A DNA stretch of 64,000 nt from Acidaminococcus fermentans DSM 20731 (GTDB taxonomy: Bacteria > Bacillota > Negativicutes > Acidaminococcales > Acidaminococcaceae). Under the pieces are notes generated by a model that saw nothing but the letters and a program-made list of their open reading frames with translations, searched no databases and was not told the origin of the DNA. This document shows positions 22,928 to 32,110 of this stretch, in pieces (positions within the stretch are counted from its first letter, which is position 1; each line of letters starts with the position of its first letter). Location: assembly GCF_000025305.1 (NCBI RefSeq), contig NC_013740.1:1550001-1614000 (forward strand), written 5' to 3'. The position numbers were made by a program, and so were the translations under genes.

Positions 22928-24667
22928 ATGAATCTGGAAGGCATTACCCTGCAGCTCCTGACCCGGGAACTGACCGCTGCCTTAAGCGGCGGCAAAATAT
23001 ACAAGATCTTCATGCCCAGCCGTTCTTCCCTGCTGCTGCAGGTGAACCGGCAGAGCCGTACCGTGAATCTTTTCATCGACATGAACGGGGCCTCCCCCCT
23101 GATCACCCTGCCGGAGACCCTGCCGGAGCGGCCGGACCTGCCCCCCAGCTTCTGCATGCTGCTGCGGAAGCACCTGGAGGAAGGCCGGATTGCCAAGGTG
23201 ACCCAGGCCGGCCTGGACCGGGTGCTGACCCTGGATGTGGATCTCATCGGGGCGGAGCGGAAGATCATCACCAAAAAGCTGATCCTGGAGCTTACCGGGA
23301 AAAACAGCAACATCATCTTCACCGACGAAAAGGGCATCATCCTGGATGCCCTCCGACACATCGGCAAGGCCCAGAGCCGGGTCCGGCAGATCCTGCCCAA
23401 CCTGCCCTACCAGCTGCCCCCCGCCCAGGAAGGGCTGGATTTCCTCACCGCCGACCCCCACGCCATCCGGAAAGCCGCCCTGGCCCAGGGGGATGTGTCC
23501 CTGGTCCAGGGGCTGATCGCCGCTACCCAGGGCATCGGCAAATACACCGCCCAGGAAGTGGAGCTGCGCAGCGGCTTTACGGGTCGGATGAACCTGATGG
23601 ACCTGACCGCCGCCCGGAAGGTGGAAGAAGCCATCGGGGGCATCCAGCAGGAGATCCGCCAGCGGCTGGAAGGCATGGACCCCACGGTGACGGCCCAGAT
23701 CGACAGCCGGAACCGGATGAAGAACCTGGTGCCCTACGCCCCCCTGGCCCATCCGGAATGGACCCGGAAGGTGTTCCCCTCCCTTTTGGCGGCCCAGGCC
23801 TACAGTGCGTCCCTGATCCCGGTCCAGATCCCGGAAAAGGACCTGCTCACCAAAGTGGTGGCCAGCCAGGAAGCCAAAACGGAAAAGAAGCTGAAATACC
23901 TGGCCCAGGACCTGGCCAAAGCGGAGAATGCCGAGGGCCAGAAGATCATGGCGGACACCCTGATGGCCTACGGATGGTCCCTGAAAAAGGGTCTCACTTC
24001 CTGCGAACTGGACAGCCTGTACGACGGGAAAAAACTGAAGATTGCCCTGGCCCCGGAACTGACCCCCATGGAAAATGCCCAGGCCTACTACAAACGGTAC
24101 AACAAGTACAAACGGGCGGTGGGCGAGATCCGGCAGCAGCAGCAGGAAGCCCGGGACCTCCTGGACTATCTCCAGAGCCTGGAGGTATCCCTGGAGACCG
24201 CCTCCACCAAGGGGGAAATCGCCGAAATCAAGCAGGAGATCATCTCCCTTGGTCTCCTGCCCCAGCCCCGGAAGAAACAGCCTTCCCAAAATCGTTCCAC
24301 CCCTCTCAGGGTCCAGCTCACCCCGGACACCTTCCTTTATATTGGAAAGAACAACCGGCAGAACGATTACGTGACCTTCAAGCTGGGACGGGGCAGTGAC
24401 CTGTGGTTCCACGCCAGGAACATCCCCGGTTCCCATGTGATCCTGAAGACCACCCTGCCCCAGCCCCGGGAAGATGACATCCTGTCCGCCGCCCGGCTGG
24501 CCGCCGGATACAGCAAGGGCCGGAACGCCGACCGGGTGCCGGTGGATTATGTGGAGAAACGGATGGTGAAAAAGCCTTCCGGAGCCAAGCCCGGGTTCGT
24601 GATCTACACCGGCCAGACCACCCTTTTTGTTAAACCCTGTACAACTGTCCACGTTGGAAACGACTGA
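22928..24667 (+). CDS. rqcH: ribosome quality control protein RqcH (NFACT/FbpA family)
   Basis: RqcH binds stalled 50S subunits with peptidyl-tRNA and recruits tRNA-Ala to add C-terminal alanine tails that mark the nascent chain for proteolysis. The 579-residue chain has the NFACT-N domain start NLEGITLQLLTREL, the Asp97-Arg98 pair (AGLDRVL) known to be needed for tailing, the middle coiled-coil region (about 370-450), and the NFACT-R domain (IGKNNRQNDYVTFKLGR, DLWFHARNIPGSHVIL). The ATG at 22928 is fixed by GGAGG 6 nt upstream. It has its own promoter. Older annotation calls the family fibronectin-binding protein. Confidence 0.95.
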   Translation: MNLEGITLQLLTRELTAALSGGKIYKIFMPSRSSLLLQVNRQSRTVNLFIDMNGASPLITLPETLPERPDLPPSFCMLLRKHLEEGRIAKVTQAGLDRVLTLDVDLIGAERKIITKKLILELTGKNSNIIFTDEKGIILDALRHIGKAQSRVRQILPNLPYQLPPAQEGLDFLTADPHAIRKAALAQGDVSLVQGLIAATQGIGKYTAQEVELRSGFTGRMNLMDLTAARKVEEAIGGIQQEIRQRLEGMDPTVTAQIDSRNRMKNLVPYAPLAHPEWTRKVFPSLLAAQAYSASLIPVQIPEKDLLTKVVASQEAKTEKKLKYLAQDLAKAENAEGQKIMADTLMAYGWSLKKGLTSCELDSLYDGKKLKIALAPELTPMENAQAYYKRYNKYKRAVGEIRQQQQEARDLLDYLQSLEVSLETASTKGEIAEIKQEIISLGLLPQPRKKQPSQNRSTPLRVQLTPDTFLYIGKNNRQNDYVTFKLGRGSDLWFHARNIPGSHVILKTTLPQPREDDILSAARLAAGYSKGRNADRVPVDYVEKRMVKKPSGAKPGFVIYTGQTTLFVKPCTTVHVGND

Positions 24668-24679
24668 TTTCCGTTTTTG

Positions 24680-24708
24680 TTGACACTCCCCTGCTCCCGT
24701 GTTACAGT
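24680..24708 (+). promoter_or_regulatory. promoter of ilvD
   Basis: TTGACA (24680-24685) and TACAGT (24703-24708) with 17-bp spacing. The leader to the ilvD ATG is only about 45 nt, too short for a T-box or an attenuator. Confidence 0.8.
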
Positions 24709-24760
24709 ATTGGTTATATTACGGCGACAATGCCAGTATATGAGGGAAAAGAGGAATACT

Positions 24761-26428
24761 ATGAAAAGCACAACTGTGAAAAAAGGTTCCACCAGGGCAG
24801 CCCACCGCTCCCTGTTCTATGCCATGGGTTATACGGAAGAGGAGCTGAAGAAGCCCCTGATCGGCATCTGCAATGCCCAGAATGAAATCATTCCCGGCCA
24901 TATGGATCTGGACCGGATCGCCAAGGCCGTGAAATACGGCGTGCTGGAAAACGGCGGCACCCCCATTGAATTCCCGGCCATCGGCATCTGCGACGGCATC
25001 GCCATGGGCCATGACGGGATGAAATATCCTCTGGCCAGCCGGGAACTGGTGGCGGACAGCATCGAAGCGGTGGCCAACGGCCATGCCTTTGACGCCCTGG
25101 TGCTGATCCCCAACTGCGACAAGATCGTCCCCGGGATGCTCATGGCGGCAGCTCGTCTGAACATCCCCACCGTGGTGGTCAGCGGCGGCCCCATGCTGCC
25201 AGGCCGGTACCAGGGCCGGGACATCAGTGTCAGCACCGTGTTCGAAGCCGCCGGCCGTTTTGAAGCCGGGGCCATCAGCAAGCAGGAACTGTCCGCCATC
25301 GAACACTGTGCCTGCCCGGGCTGCGGCTCCTGCGCCGGCCTCTTCACCGCCAACACCATGAACTCCCTGACGGAAGTGCTGGGCATGGGCCTGCCGGGCA
25401 ACGGCACCATCCCCGCCGCCTACCAGGGGGCCCGGATTGCCCTGGCCAAACAGGCCGGGAAACAGGTGATGGAAATGCTGGAAAAGAACATCCGGCCCCG
25501 GGACATCATGACCGCCAAAGCCTTCAAGAACGCCATCACCGTGGATATGGCCATGGGCGGTTCCACCAACACCTGCCTCCATCTGCCGGCCATCGCCCAT
25601 GAAGCGGGAGTGGACCTGACCCTGGAAGAATTCGATGAAATCAGCAAGAAGACCCCCTACCTGACCAAGCTGAGCCCCGGGGGCACCTTCCACATGGTGG
25701 ATGTGGAGGAAGCCGGCGGCATCCGCGCGGTGATGAACGAACTGGCCAAGCACGGACTCATTGAAAAGGACTGCCTCACCGTCACCGGCAAGACCGTGGG
25801 CCAGAACATCAAGGGAGCCAAGATTCTCCGTCCGAAAGTGATCCACACGGTGAAGGACCCCATCCGGAAAACCGGGGGCATCGCCGTGCTGAAAGGCAAC
25901 CTGGCCCAGGACTGCTCCGTGGTGAAGGAAAGCGCCGTGGCTCCGGAAATGCTGAAACATTCCGGTCCGGCCCGGGTGTTCAACTCCGAAGACGAAGCCA
26001 TCGAAGCCATCGTGGGCAAGAAGATCAACCCGGGTGACGTGGTGGTAATCCGCTACGAAGGGCCCAAGGGCGGCCCGGGTATGCGGGAAATGCTGAACCC
26101 CACCGCCGTGATCACCGGCATGGGCCTGGGCAAATCCGTGGCCCTGCTCACCGACGGCCGGTTCTCCGGAGCCACCCAGGGGGCCTGCATCGGCCACATC
26201 TCCCCGGAAGCCCGGGAAGGGGGCAACATCGCCCTGGTGGAAGAAGGGGACATCATCGATATCGATATCCCCAACCGGACCCTGAACGTCCGGGTCAGCG
26301 ACGAAGAGCTGGCCAAACGGAAGGAAAACTGGGTCTGCCCGCCCCCCAAGGTGAAGAAGGGCTACCTGGCCCGGTACGCTTCCCTGGTGTCCTCCGCGGC
26401 ACAGGGTGCGGTGCTGAAGTACAATTGA
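24761..26428 (+). CDS. ilvD: dihydroxy-acid dehydratase
   Basis: IlvD dehydrates 2,3-dihydroxy-isovalerate and -methylvalerate to the keto acid precursors of valine and isoleucine, using an Fe-S cluster and Mg2+. The 555-residue protein carries [20 protein letters not shown] (cluster Cys about residue 119), the [19 protein letters not shown] signature (about 183-201), and [20 protein letters not shown] near the C-terminus. The ATG at 24761 has a GAGGAA site; upstream in-frame ATGs overlap the promoter. It is a single-gene unit with its own terminator; ilvA, in the isoleucine pathway, is at 52.3-53.5 kb. Confidence 0.97.
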   Translation: MKSTTVKKGSTRAAHRSLFYAMGYTEEELKKPLIGICNAQNEIIPGHMDLDRIAKAVKYGVLENGGTPIEFPAIGICDGIAMGHDGMKYPLASRELVADSIEAVANGHAFDALVLIPNCDKIVPGMLMAAARLNIPTVVVSGGPMLPGRYQGRDISVSTVFEAAGRFEAGAISKQELSAIEHCACPGCGSCAGLFTANTMNSLTEVLGMGLPGNGTIPAAYQGARIALAKQAGKQVMEMLEKNIRPRDIMTAKAFKNAITVDMAMGGSTNTCLHLPAIAHEAGVDLTLEEFDEISKKTPYLTKLSPGGTFHMVDVEEAGGIRAVMNELAKHGLIEKDCLTVTGKTVGQNIKGAKILRPKVIHTVKDPIRKTGGIAVLKGNLAQDCSVVKESAVAPEMLKHSGPARVFNSEDEAIEAIVGKKINPGDVVVIRYEGPKGGPGMREMLNPTAVITGMGLGKSVALLTDGRFSGATQGACIGHISPEAREGGNIALVEEGDIIDIDIPNRTLNVRVSDEELAKRKENWVCPPPKVKKGYLARYASLVSSAAQGAVLKYN

Positions 26429-26431
26429 TAA

Positions 26432-26466
26432 AAAAAAGACTGGCGCCTGGGCGCCAGTCTTTTTTT
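26432..26466 (+). terminator. terminator of ilvD
   Basis: GACTGGCGCC/GGCGCCAGTC with a TG loop, flanked by A7 and T7, immediately after the ilvD stop. It may also stop the convergent MATE gene. A further GGCTGCAG/GCTGCAGCC hairpin follows at 26473-26496. Confidence 0.93.
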
Positions 26467-26488
26467 GTCAGTGGTCAGCGGCTGCAGC

Positions 26489-27847
26489 CTATGCTGCAGC
26501 CCCTTTCTTCGCTCTCCTTTCCAGATCTCGCATCACCCACTGCCAGGCGCACCAGCCGAAGATGCCGGCGGCCAGCCAGGCCATGGGGTCGCAGGCGGCG
26601 GAGATGGCGTAGCTGTGGGTCTTCATGCCCACCAGGGCGGTGAGGCCCCGGGCGGCCAGTTCGATCACCCCGCACAGGGTGGGCGCCAGGGCGTACCCCA
26701 CCCCCTGCATGGCGTTCCGGTAGATGAAGATCATGCTGAGGGGCAGGTAGAACCACATGGCAATGTCCCCGTAGGTCCGGGCCCAAGGCAGCAGGGCCGC
26801 GGCATCCACGTCCCCGGAGAAGAAGAAGCCGGTCAGGAAGGGCAGCAGGTAGTGGAGCACCACCGCCGCCAGCAGGGAATACAGGGCCATCATCCGGAGG
26901 CCCTTTTTCACTCCTTCCCGGATCCGCCCCAGGTCCCCTTTCCCGAAGTTCTGGCCCGCATAGGTGGCCATGGTCTGGCCCATGGACAGGCACCCCTGGG
27001 TCAGCAGCATGGACACCTTGGAGGCCGCCGTATAGGCCGCTGCCGCCGTGGAACCGAACAGGTTGATGGCCGCCTGGGCGATCATGATCCCGGAGGCGGT
27101 GATGGAAAACTGGAGGGCCATGGGCACCCCCATCCGCAGCTGTTCCCGGGTCTCATGGGCGTAGAGCTTCCAGTCTTCCCGCCAGGGCACCAGCACCGGC
27201 ACCTTCTGCACAATGTAGAGAATGCACAGGAGCACGGAGATTCCCTGGCTCACCACCGTGGCCAGGGCCGCCCCGGCCACCCCCATGTGAAACTGGATGA
27301 TGCAGAGAAGATCCAGCCCCACATTGAGGCAGGCGGAGAACACCAGGAAAAACAGCGGTGCCTTGCTGTTCCCCACGGACCGGAGGAACACGGAGGCCAT
27401 GTTGTAGAACACATTGGTGAACAGCCCCTGGAAGATGATGGTGATGTAGGCCCGGGCGTCCTCCATGATATCCGCCGGGGTGTTCAGGAGATCCAGGAGC
27501 CAGGGCACGGCGGCGGTGCTCAAAAGTGTCATGGCAGCAGAGAGCAGCAGGGCCAGCAGGGTGCCGTTGGCCACGCTCCGCCTGACCCCCGCTTCGTCTT
27601 TGGCCCCGAACCGCTGGGAGGTCAGGATGCCGAAGCCGGCGGTGATCCCCAGGGCAAAGCCCAGCACCAGGAACATCAGGGTGCCGGTGGAACCCACCGC
27701 CGCCAGGGCCCCGGCCCCCACATACCGGCCCACGATGATCATGTCCGCCATGTTGTACAGCTGCTGGAACACATTGCCCACGAACATGGGGAACAAAAAA
27801 TGGAGGATGATGGGGACGATGGGTCCCCGGGTCATGTCTTTTTGCAT
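26489..27847 (-). CDS. MATE family efflux transporter
   Basis: A 452-residue inner-membrane exporter with about twelve hydrophobic helices. The MATE pattern is clear: LHFLFPMFVGNVFQQLYNMADMIIVGRYVG at the start and the equivalent second-half segment RMGVPMALQFSITASGIMIAQAAINLFG, each followed by conserved Gly/Asn positions. MATE proteins exchange Na+ or H+ for cationic drugs or metabolites; the substrate here cannot be read from sequence. The ribosome site is weak (AGAGG about 11 nt from the first ATG), and MTRGP at codon 5 is an alternative start. It stands alone, with a stem-loop (27879-27912) just upstream. Confidence 0.93.
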   Translation of the reverse strand: MQKDMTRGPIVPIILHFLFPMFVGNVFQQLYNMADMIIVGRYVGAGALAAVGSTGTLMFLVLGFALGITAGFGILTSQRFGAKDEAGVRRSVANGTLLALLLSAAMTLLSTAAVPWLLDLLNTPADIMEDARAYITIIFQGLFTNVFYNMASVFLRSVGNSKAPLFFLVFSACLNVGLDLLCIIQFHMGVAGAALATVVSQGISVLLCILYIVQKVPVLVPWREDWKLYAHETREQLRMGVPMALQFSITASGIMIAQAAINLFGSTAAAAYTAASKVSMLLTQGCLSMGQTMATYAGQNFGKGDLGRIREGVKKGLRMMALYSLLAAVVLHYLLPFLTGFFFSGDVDAAALLPWARTYGDIAMWFYLPLSMIFIYRNAMQGVGYALAPTLCGVIELAARGLTALVGMKTHSYAISAACDPMAWLAAGIFGWCAWQWVMRDLERRAKKGAAA

Positions 27848-27878
27848 AATGATTCAGTACCTCTGTCAATGGCCGAAG

Positions 27879-27912
27879 GAAAGGACCCGTCTTTATGAGA
27901 GACGGGTCCTTA
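27879..27912. terminator. hairpin between lysS and the MATE gene
   Basis: AAGGACCCGTCT pairs with AGACGGGTCCTT around TTATGAG. It lies about 30 bp upstream of the MATE ATG and could terminate read-through or act in its leader. Confidence 0.6.
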
Positions 27913-27932
27913 GTGATTGATGGGATGGCAGA

Positions 27933-28017
27933 ACCGTAGGGGCCGCAGGCCCGGCGGCCCGTTATGCACAACAGCCGGCCGTTGGGCGGGCTGCCCGGCG
28001 TGCAGCCCCTACGGTGC
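27933..28017. repeat. head-to-head pair of REP-like repeats
   Basis: One copy on the minus strand (27933-27960, ACCGTAGGGGCCGC... ) faces one on the plus strand (27983-28017, GGGCTGC-CCGGCGT-GCAGCCC then CTACGGTGCC). The inner stem bases differ from other copies but remain paired. Confidence 0.8.
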
Positions 28018-28075
28018 CGATTTCCCATGCAAAAAATTTGCCTGCAAATTTCTCCTGCGGCAATTGACCGCTGAC

Positions 28076-28102
28076 AAAGGATACGGCTATGCCGCATCCT
28101 TT
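28076..28102 (-). terminator. terminator of the greA-lysS operon
   Basis: AAAGGATACGGC/GCCGCATCCTTT with a 3-nt loop overlaps the lysS stop codon; TTTGTC follows on the minus strand. Confidence 0.7.
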
Positions 28103-30095
28103 AGCACAATTTCGCGCCGGCGGGGATATGGGGATCCAGCATCAGGAGATGGAGTTTCCGTTCTTCCCCTTCCATATGTTCCGCGCTGAGCAGCATCCCG
28201 CAGGATTCGATGCCCATCATCTTCCGGGGCGGCAGGTTGACAATGGCCACGCAAGTCTTGCCGATCAGCTCTTCCGGTTCGTAGTAGGCCTTGATTCCGC
28301 TGAGGATGGTCCGGTCGGTGCCGGTACCGTCGTCCAGGGTGAACTGGAGCAGCTTCTTGCTCTTGGGCACGGCGAAGCAGTCCTTCACCTTCACCACCCG
28401 GAAATCGCAGTCCGCAAACTTGTCGAAGTCCACATAGTCGGTGAAGAGGGGTTCGATGGTTACGTTGGAGAAGTCGATCTTCTCGGGAGCCACCGTTGTG
28501 AATGCCGGTGCAGCGGCAGTTTCCCCGGCTGCAGCAGCAGGAGCGGCGGCAGGAGCCTTGGGAGCTTCGTTCTTCCCGCCGTCCAGGGGCTTCATGGTGG
28601 GGAACAGCAGCACGTCACGGATGGAGACGGCCCCGGTGAGGAACATCACCAGACGGTCGATGCCGATGCCCAGGCCCCCTGTGGGAGGCAGGCCGTGCAT
28701 CAGGGCGTTGATGAAGTCTTCGTCCATCATGCCCGCTTCGTCATCCCCCGCGTTCCGTTCTTCCACCTGCTTTTCGAACCGTTCCTTCTGGTCCAGGGGA
28801 TCGTTCAGTTCGGTAAAGCCGTTGCACAGTTCCCGGCCGAAGATGTACCCTTCGAAACGGTCGGTGATTTCCGGATCCGCCGCGCTGCTCTTGGCCAGCG
28901 GGGAGATTTCCTTGGGATGGCCGGTGATGAAAATGGGCTGGATCAGGTTCTTTTCCACGAATTCATCGAAGAAAGCGTTGATGATCTTACCCACACCCCA
29001 GGCGGGTTCCACTGCCACGCCGGCCTCCCTGGCCAGCTGCCGGGCCGTTTCCACGTCCTTCACCCCGGTGAAGTCCTTGCCGCTGTATTTCTTCACAGCG
29101 TCGATCATGGTCATCCGGGGCCAGGGACCGGTCAGGTCGATTTCCGTGCCTTCATACTGGATTTTCAGGGTCCCCAGGACCTTTTCCGCACAGGTGGTGA
29201 CGATCTTTTCCGTCAGGTCCATCATGGTGTTGAAATCCCCGAAGGCTTCATAGCATTCCAGGGTGGTGAATTCCGGGTTGTGTTTGATGTCCATCCCTTC
29301 GTTCCGGAACACCCGGCCCAGTTCGTACACCCGTTCCAGACCCCCTACCACCAGACGCTTCAGGTTCAGTTCCGTGGCGATCCGCAGGTACAGATCGATG
29401 TCCAGGGCATTGTGATGGGTAATGAAGGGCCGTGCGGTGGCGCCCCCGGAAATGGTGTTCAGCACAGGAGTCTCCACTTCCAGGTAGCCCTGGTCGTCCA
29501 GCACCTGCCGGATGCATTTGATGATCTGGGTCCGTTTCACGAACACGTCCCGGACTTCCGGGTTCACGATCAGATCCACATACCGCTGACGGTAGCGGAT
29601 TTCCTTATCCTTCAGCCCATGCCATTTTTCCGGCAGGGGTTTCAGGGCCTTGGAGAGGAATTCCAGTTTCTGGACCCGGATGGAGGGTTCTCCCATGTGG
29701 GTCTTGAAGACAGGGCCTTCCACCCCCACGATGTCCCCGATATCCAGCAGTTTCACCACGCTGTAGGCATCTTCGCCCATTTCGTCCTTCCGGACGTACA
29801 GCTGGATCTTGCCTGTCTTGTCCTGGAGATCCATGAAACAGGTCTTGCCATGGCCCCGGATGGCCAGGAGACGGCCGGCCACTTTCACCACGGTGCCTGC
29901 GGCTTCCATGGCTTCCACCTGGTCGTGGACCTCTTTGGTGTGGTGGGTCCACTGGTAGGCATGGCCGAAAGGCCGGATGCCCTTTTCTTCCAATTTATGC
30001 ATTTTGTCCAGACGGACCTGCATCTGCTCGCTGACGTCTTCGTCCGCCAGGGCTTCCTTCTCTACGTCCGGTTGGTTCTTCTTTTCGTCGGACAT
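28101..30095 (-). CDS. lysS: lysyl-tRNA synthetase with C-terminal tRNA-binding domain
   Basis: Class II lysyl-tRNA synthetase charges tRNA-Lys. Residues 1-500 hold the OB-fold anticodon domain and catalytic core with motif 2 (FRNEGMDIKHNPEFTTLE) and motif 3 (GLGIGIDRLVMFLTG). Unusually, an Ala/Pro-rich linker (about 510-540) connects it to a C-terminal domain of about 115 residues (DCDFRVVKVKDCFAVPKSKKLL ... MMGIESCGMLLSAEH). That is the EMAPII/Trbp111 tRNA-binding OB fold seen at the end of MetRS, including the metG product in this window. Total length 664 against about 500 for standard LysRS. It is 31 bp downstream of greA, a usual pairing. Confidence 0.95.
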   Translation of the reverse strand: MSDEKKNQPDVEKEALADEDVSEQMQVRLDKMHKLEEKGIRPFGHAYQWTHHTKEVHDQVEAMEAAGTVVKVAGRLLAIRGHGKTCFMDLQDKTGKIQLYVRKDEMGEDAYSVVKLLDIGDIVGVEGPVFKTHMGEPSIRVQKLEFLSKALKPLPEKWHGLKDKEIRYRQRYVDLIVNPEVRDVFVKRTQIIKCIRQVLDDQGYLEVETPVLNTISGGATARPFITHHNALDIDLYLRIATELNLKRLVVGGLERVYELGRVFRNEGMDIKHNPEFTTLECYEAFGDFNTMMDLTEKIVTTCAEKVLGTLKIQYEGTEIDLTGPWPRMTMIDAVKKYSGKDFTGVKDVETARQLAREAGVAVEPAWGVGKIINAFFDEFVEKNLIQPIFITGHPKEISPLAKSSAADPEITDRFEGYIFGRELCNGFTELNDPLDQKERFEKQVEERNAGDDEAGMMDEDFINALMHGLPPTGGLGIGIDRLVMFLTGAVSIRDVLLFPTMKPLDGGKNEAPKAPAAAPAAAAGETAAAPAFTTVAPEKIDFSNVTIEPLFTDYVDFDKFADCDFRVVKVKDCFAVPKSKKLLQFTLDDGTGTDRTILSGIKAYYEPEELIGKTCVAIVNLPPRKMMGIESCGMLLSAEHMEGEERKLHLLMLDPHIPAGAKLC

Positions 30096-30126
30096 GAAAT
30101 TCCTCCTGCTCTCTCTGTATTCGAAA

Positions 30127-30645
30127 TTATTTGGCGGCCTTGTCGGCGGCTTTCTTCTTGCTGCCGGGACGGCTTACCGCCACGATCTTGTAATCCAGTT
30201 CGCCGATGGGGGTGGTGACCTTCACCACAGCGCCCACTTTCTGGCCCAGGATGGCTTTGCCCACCGGGGATTCGTTGGAGATCCGGGGCGGTTCGGCCAT
30301 GGGGTCGGCTTCGGTGGTCCCCACTACGGTATATTCTTCCTGGTCATGGGTTTCCATGTCTTCGATCTTCACTTTGCAGCCCAGGGATACCACGTTTTTG
30401 GTAATGTCCGTATCCTTGATGATCTGGGCGTTCCGAATCATGTTTTCCAGGGTCAGGATCCGACCTTCCACAAAGGCCTGTTCGTTTTTGGCATCGTCAT
30501 ATTCGGAGTTTTCGCTGATGTCCCCGTAGGAAATGGCGACTTTCAGCCGTTCGGCAACCTGCTGCCGTTTCTCGGACCGGAGGTAATCCAGTTCGTCTTC
30601 TAATTTTTTGAGACCCTCTTCGGTCAAAATTGTTTGTTCAGCCAT
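30127..30645 (-). CDS. greA: transcription elongation factor GreA
   Basis: GreA enters the RNA polymerase secondary channel and stimulates cleavage of backtracked RNA. The chain shows the N-terminal coiled coil with the catalytic acidic tip SYGDISENSEYDDAKNEQ (about residues 39-56) and the C-terminal FKBP-like domain with SPVGKAILGQKVGAVVKV. It is 172 residues, slightly longer than usual because of a Lys/Ala tail. It heads the greA-lysS operon behind a full consensus promoter. Confidence 0.96.
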   Translation of the reverse strand: MAEQTILTEEGLKKLEDELDYLRSEKRQQVAERLKVAISYGDISENSEYDDAKNEQAFVEGRILTLENMIRNAQIIKDTDITKNVVSLGCKVKIEDMETHDQEEYTVVGTTEADPMAEPPRISNESPVGKAILGQKVGAVVKVTTPIGELDYKIVAVSRPGSKKKAADKAAK

Positions 30646-30693
30646 GTTTCACGACTCCTTTATAGGCTTTTTGGCTACTACCATATCTTGTAA

Positions 30694-30722
30694 ATTATAG
30701 AGTTTTTCCCGGGGGTTGTCAA
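30694..30722 (-). promoter_or_regulatory. promoter of greA-lysS
   Basis: TTGACA (complement of 30717-30722), 17-bp spacer, TATAAT (complement of 30694-30699): a full consensus vegetative promoter, about 45 bp before the greA start. Confidence 0.9.
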
Positions 30723-30883
30723 TGGGAAAGGGCCGCTGCAGGGGCAGCCGGCCTGTCAACGGTCAGCGGTCGACGGCCGATGGAAGCCAAACACGGCTGG
30801 CGTTTGGCCCGGAACAGAAACGCAGCCCGGATTCCTTCCTCCACCCATTGACCTCCCTCCGGTGACCGGTGACAAGGTTTCCC

Positions 30884-31999
30884 TCACCCCGCCATCCCGG
30901 CCAGGACCGCCAGGAAGGCCAGGTTGGCCAGGGTGAAGATTTTCAGATAGTAGCCCTGGAGCCAGGGGTAACGGCGGACGTAGAAGCCGTAGGAGATCAG
31001 ACTGGCCATGGAGGCGATCAGGGTGCCCAGGCCCCCGATGTCCGTGCCCAGCACCAGGGCTTTCCCGTTGTCCGTGAACCCGGACAGCAGCACCGCCGCC
31101 GGCACATTGCTGATTACCTGGCTGGCCAGGAGGGCGGTGAGGAATTCCCGCCCCTCCAGGAACCCGATCAGCAGCTGCCGGAAGGCCGGCACCTGGCCCA
31201 GGTTCCCGATCAGCACGAAGAAGGCCACAAAGGTGGCCAGCAGGGGAAGATCCACCCACCGGAACCACCGGGGCCGGTACAGCAGGATGGTCAAAGTCAC
31301 CACCCCCAGGGTGAGCCTCCAGTCCATGATCCGGGCCACGGTGAGAAGGCACAGGAGGAACAGGCCCCCCAGGACCCGTTCCTCTCTCACCGGCCGCCGG
31401 TTCCCCTTCTGTCCGGCTTCTCCCCTCCCCCCTTTCTCCAGGGGGCGGCGGGGGATCCAAAAGACCACCCCCAGCGCCAGCAGGACCAGGGAGGCCAGGG
31501 TGTAGGGCAGCAGCAGGGTGAGGAATTCTCCCAGGTCCATCTGATACCGGAAGTACAGGTACAGGTTCTGGGGATTCCCCACCGGGGTCACCATGCTCCC
31601 CAGGTTGGCGGCCAGGGTCTGGAGCACGATGACCCGGGCCGCCTGTTTTTCCGTCCCCTGCCCTTCCAGGGACAGCAGGGCAAAGGGGACGAAGGTGAGC
31701 AGGGCCACGTCGTTGGTGACCCACATGCTCCCGAAGAAGCAGGCGAACACCAGCACCGCCCCCAGCTGCCGGGTATCCTGGAGACGGCCCAGGAGATGGT
31801 CCAGGAGACGGTCGAAGAAACCCGTTTCCCGCAGGCCCCCGATCACCGCCATCAGGCAGAACAGGATGGCCAGCACCGGCACATTGAGGACCTCCAGCAG
31901 GGCCCCGGAAGGAGGCACCACCCAAAAAGACAGCAAAGCCCCAGCCGAGGCCAGGAAAAGGACGGGGTTGGAGCGGAGGAAATGGAACAGGGATGGCAT
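30884..31999 (-). CDS. SLC13/ArsB-type anion permease
   Basis: A 371-residue integral membrane protein with about ten hydrophobic helices. The ion-transporter superfamily signatures are ACFFGSMWVTNDVALLTFVPFALL (about residue 90) and QTLAANLGSMVTPVGNPQNLYLY (about 128-150), with the second-half counterpart SQVISNVPAAVLLSGFTDN near 290; such paired Asn/Pro hairpins define the DASS/ArsB substrate sites. The substrate is probably an anion (dicarboxylate, sulfate or arsenite), but sequence does not decide. It is shorter than typical members (430-480). The ATG at 31999 has AAGGAG. It is monocistronic between two repeat-containing gaps. Confidence 0.87.
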   Translation of the reverse strand: MPSLFHFLRSNPVLFLASAGALLSFWVVPPSGALLEVLNVPVLAILFCLMAVIGGLRETGFFDRLLDHLLGRLQDTRQLGAVLVFACFFGSMWVTNDVALLTFVPFALLSLEGQGTEKQAARVIVLQTLAANLGSMVTPVGNPQNLYLYFRYQMDLGEFLTLLLPYTLASLVLLALGVVFWIPRRPLEKGGRGEAGQKGNRRPVREERVLGGLFLLCLLTVARIMDWRLTLGVVTLTILLYRPRWFRWVDLPLLATFVAFFVLIGNLGQVPAFRQLLIGFLEGREFLTALLASQVISNVPAAVLLSGFTDNGKALVLGTDIGGLGTLIASMASLISYGFYVRRYPWLQGYYLKIFTLANLAFLAVLAGMAG

Positions 32000-32021
32000 G
32001 GGAAACTCCTTTTTTCACAAA

Positions 32022-32054
32022 AAAGAACCCGCCCCCAAAAAAGGCGGGTTCTTT
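32022..32054. terminator. bidirectional terminator between tpx and the permease gene
   Basis: AAAGAACCCGCC/GGCGGGTTCTTT around CCCAAAAAA, downstream of tpx on the minus strand. A smaller GGATGCTGCC/GGCAGCATCC hairpin lies between it and tpx. Confidence 0.8.
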
Positions 32055-32110
32055 CCTTTGGCAGTTGACAGCTGACCGGATGCTGCCCCGGCAGCATCCC
32101 CTTTATATCC

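Noticed and set aside
24709-24760. T-box or leader attenuator ahead of ilvD
   Set aside because: The leader is only about 45 nt, with no stem-loop and no regulatory codon run.
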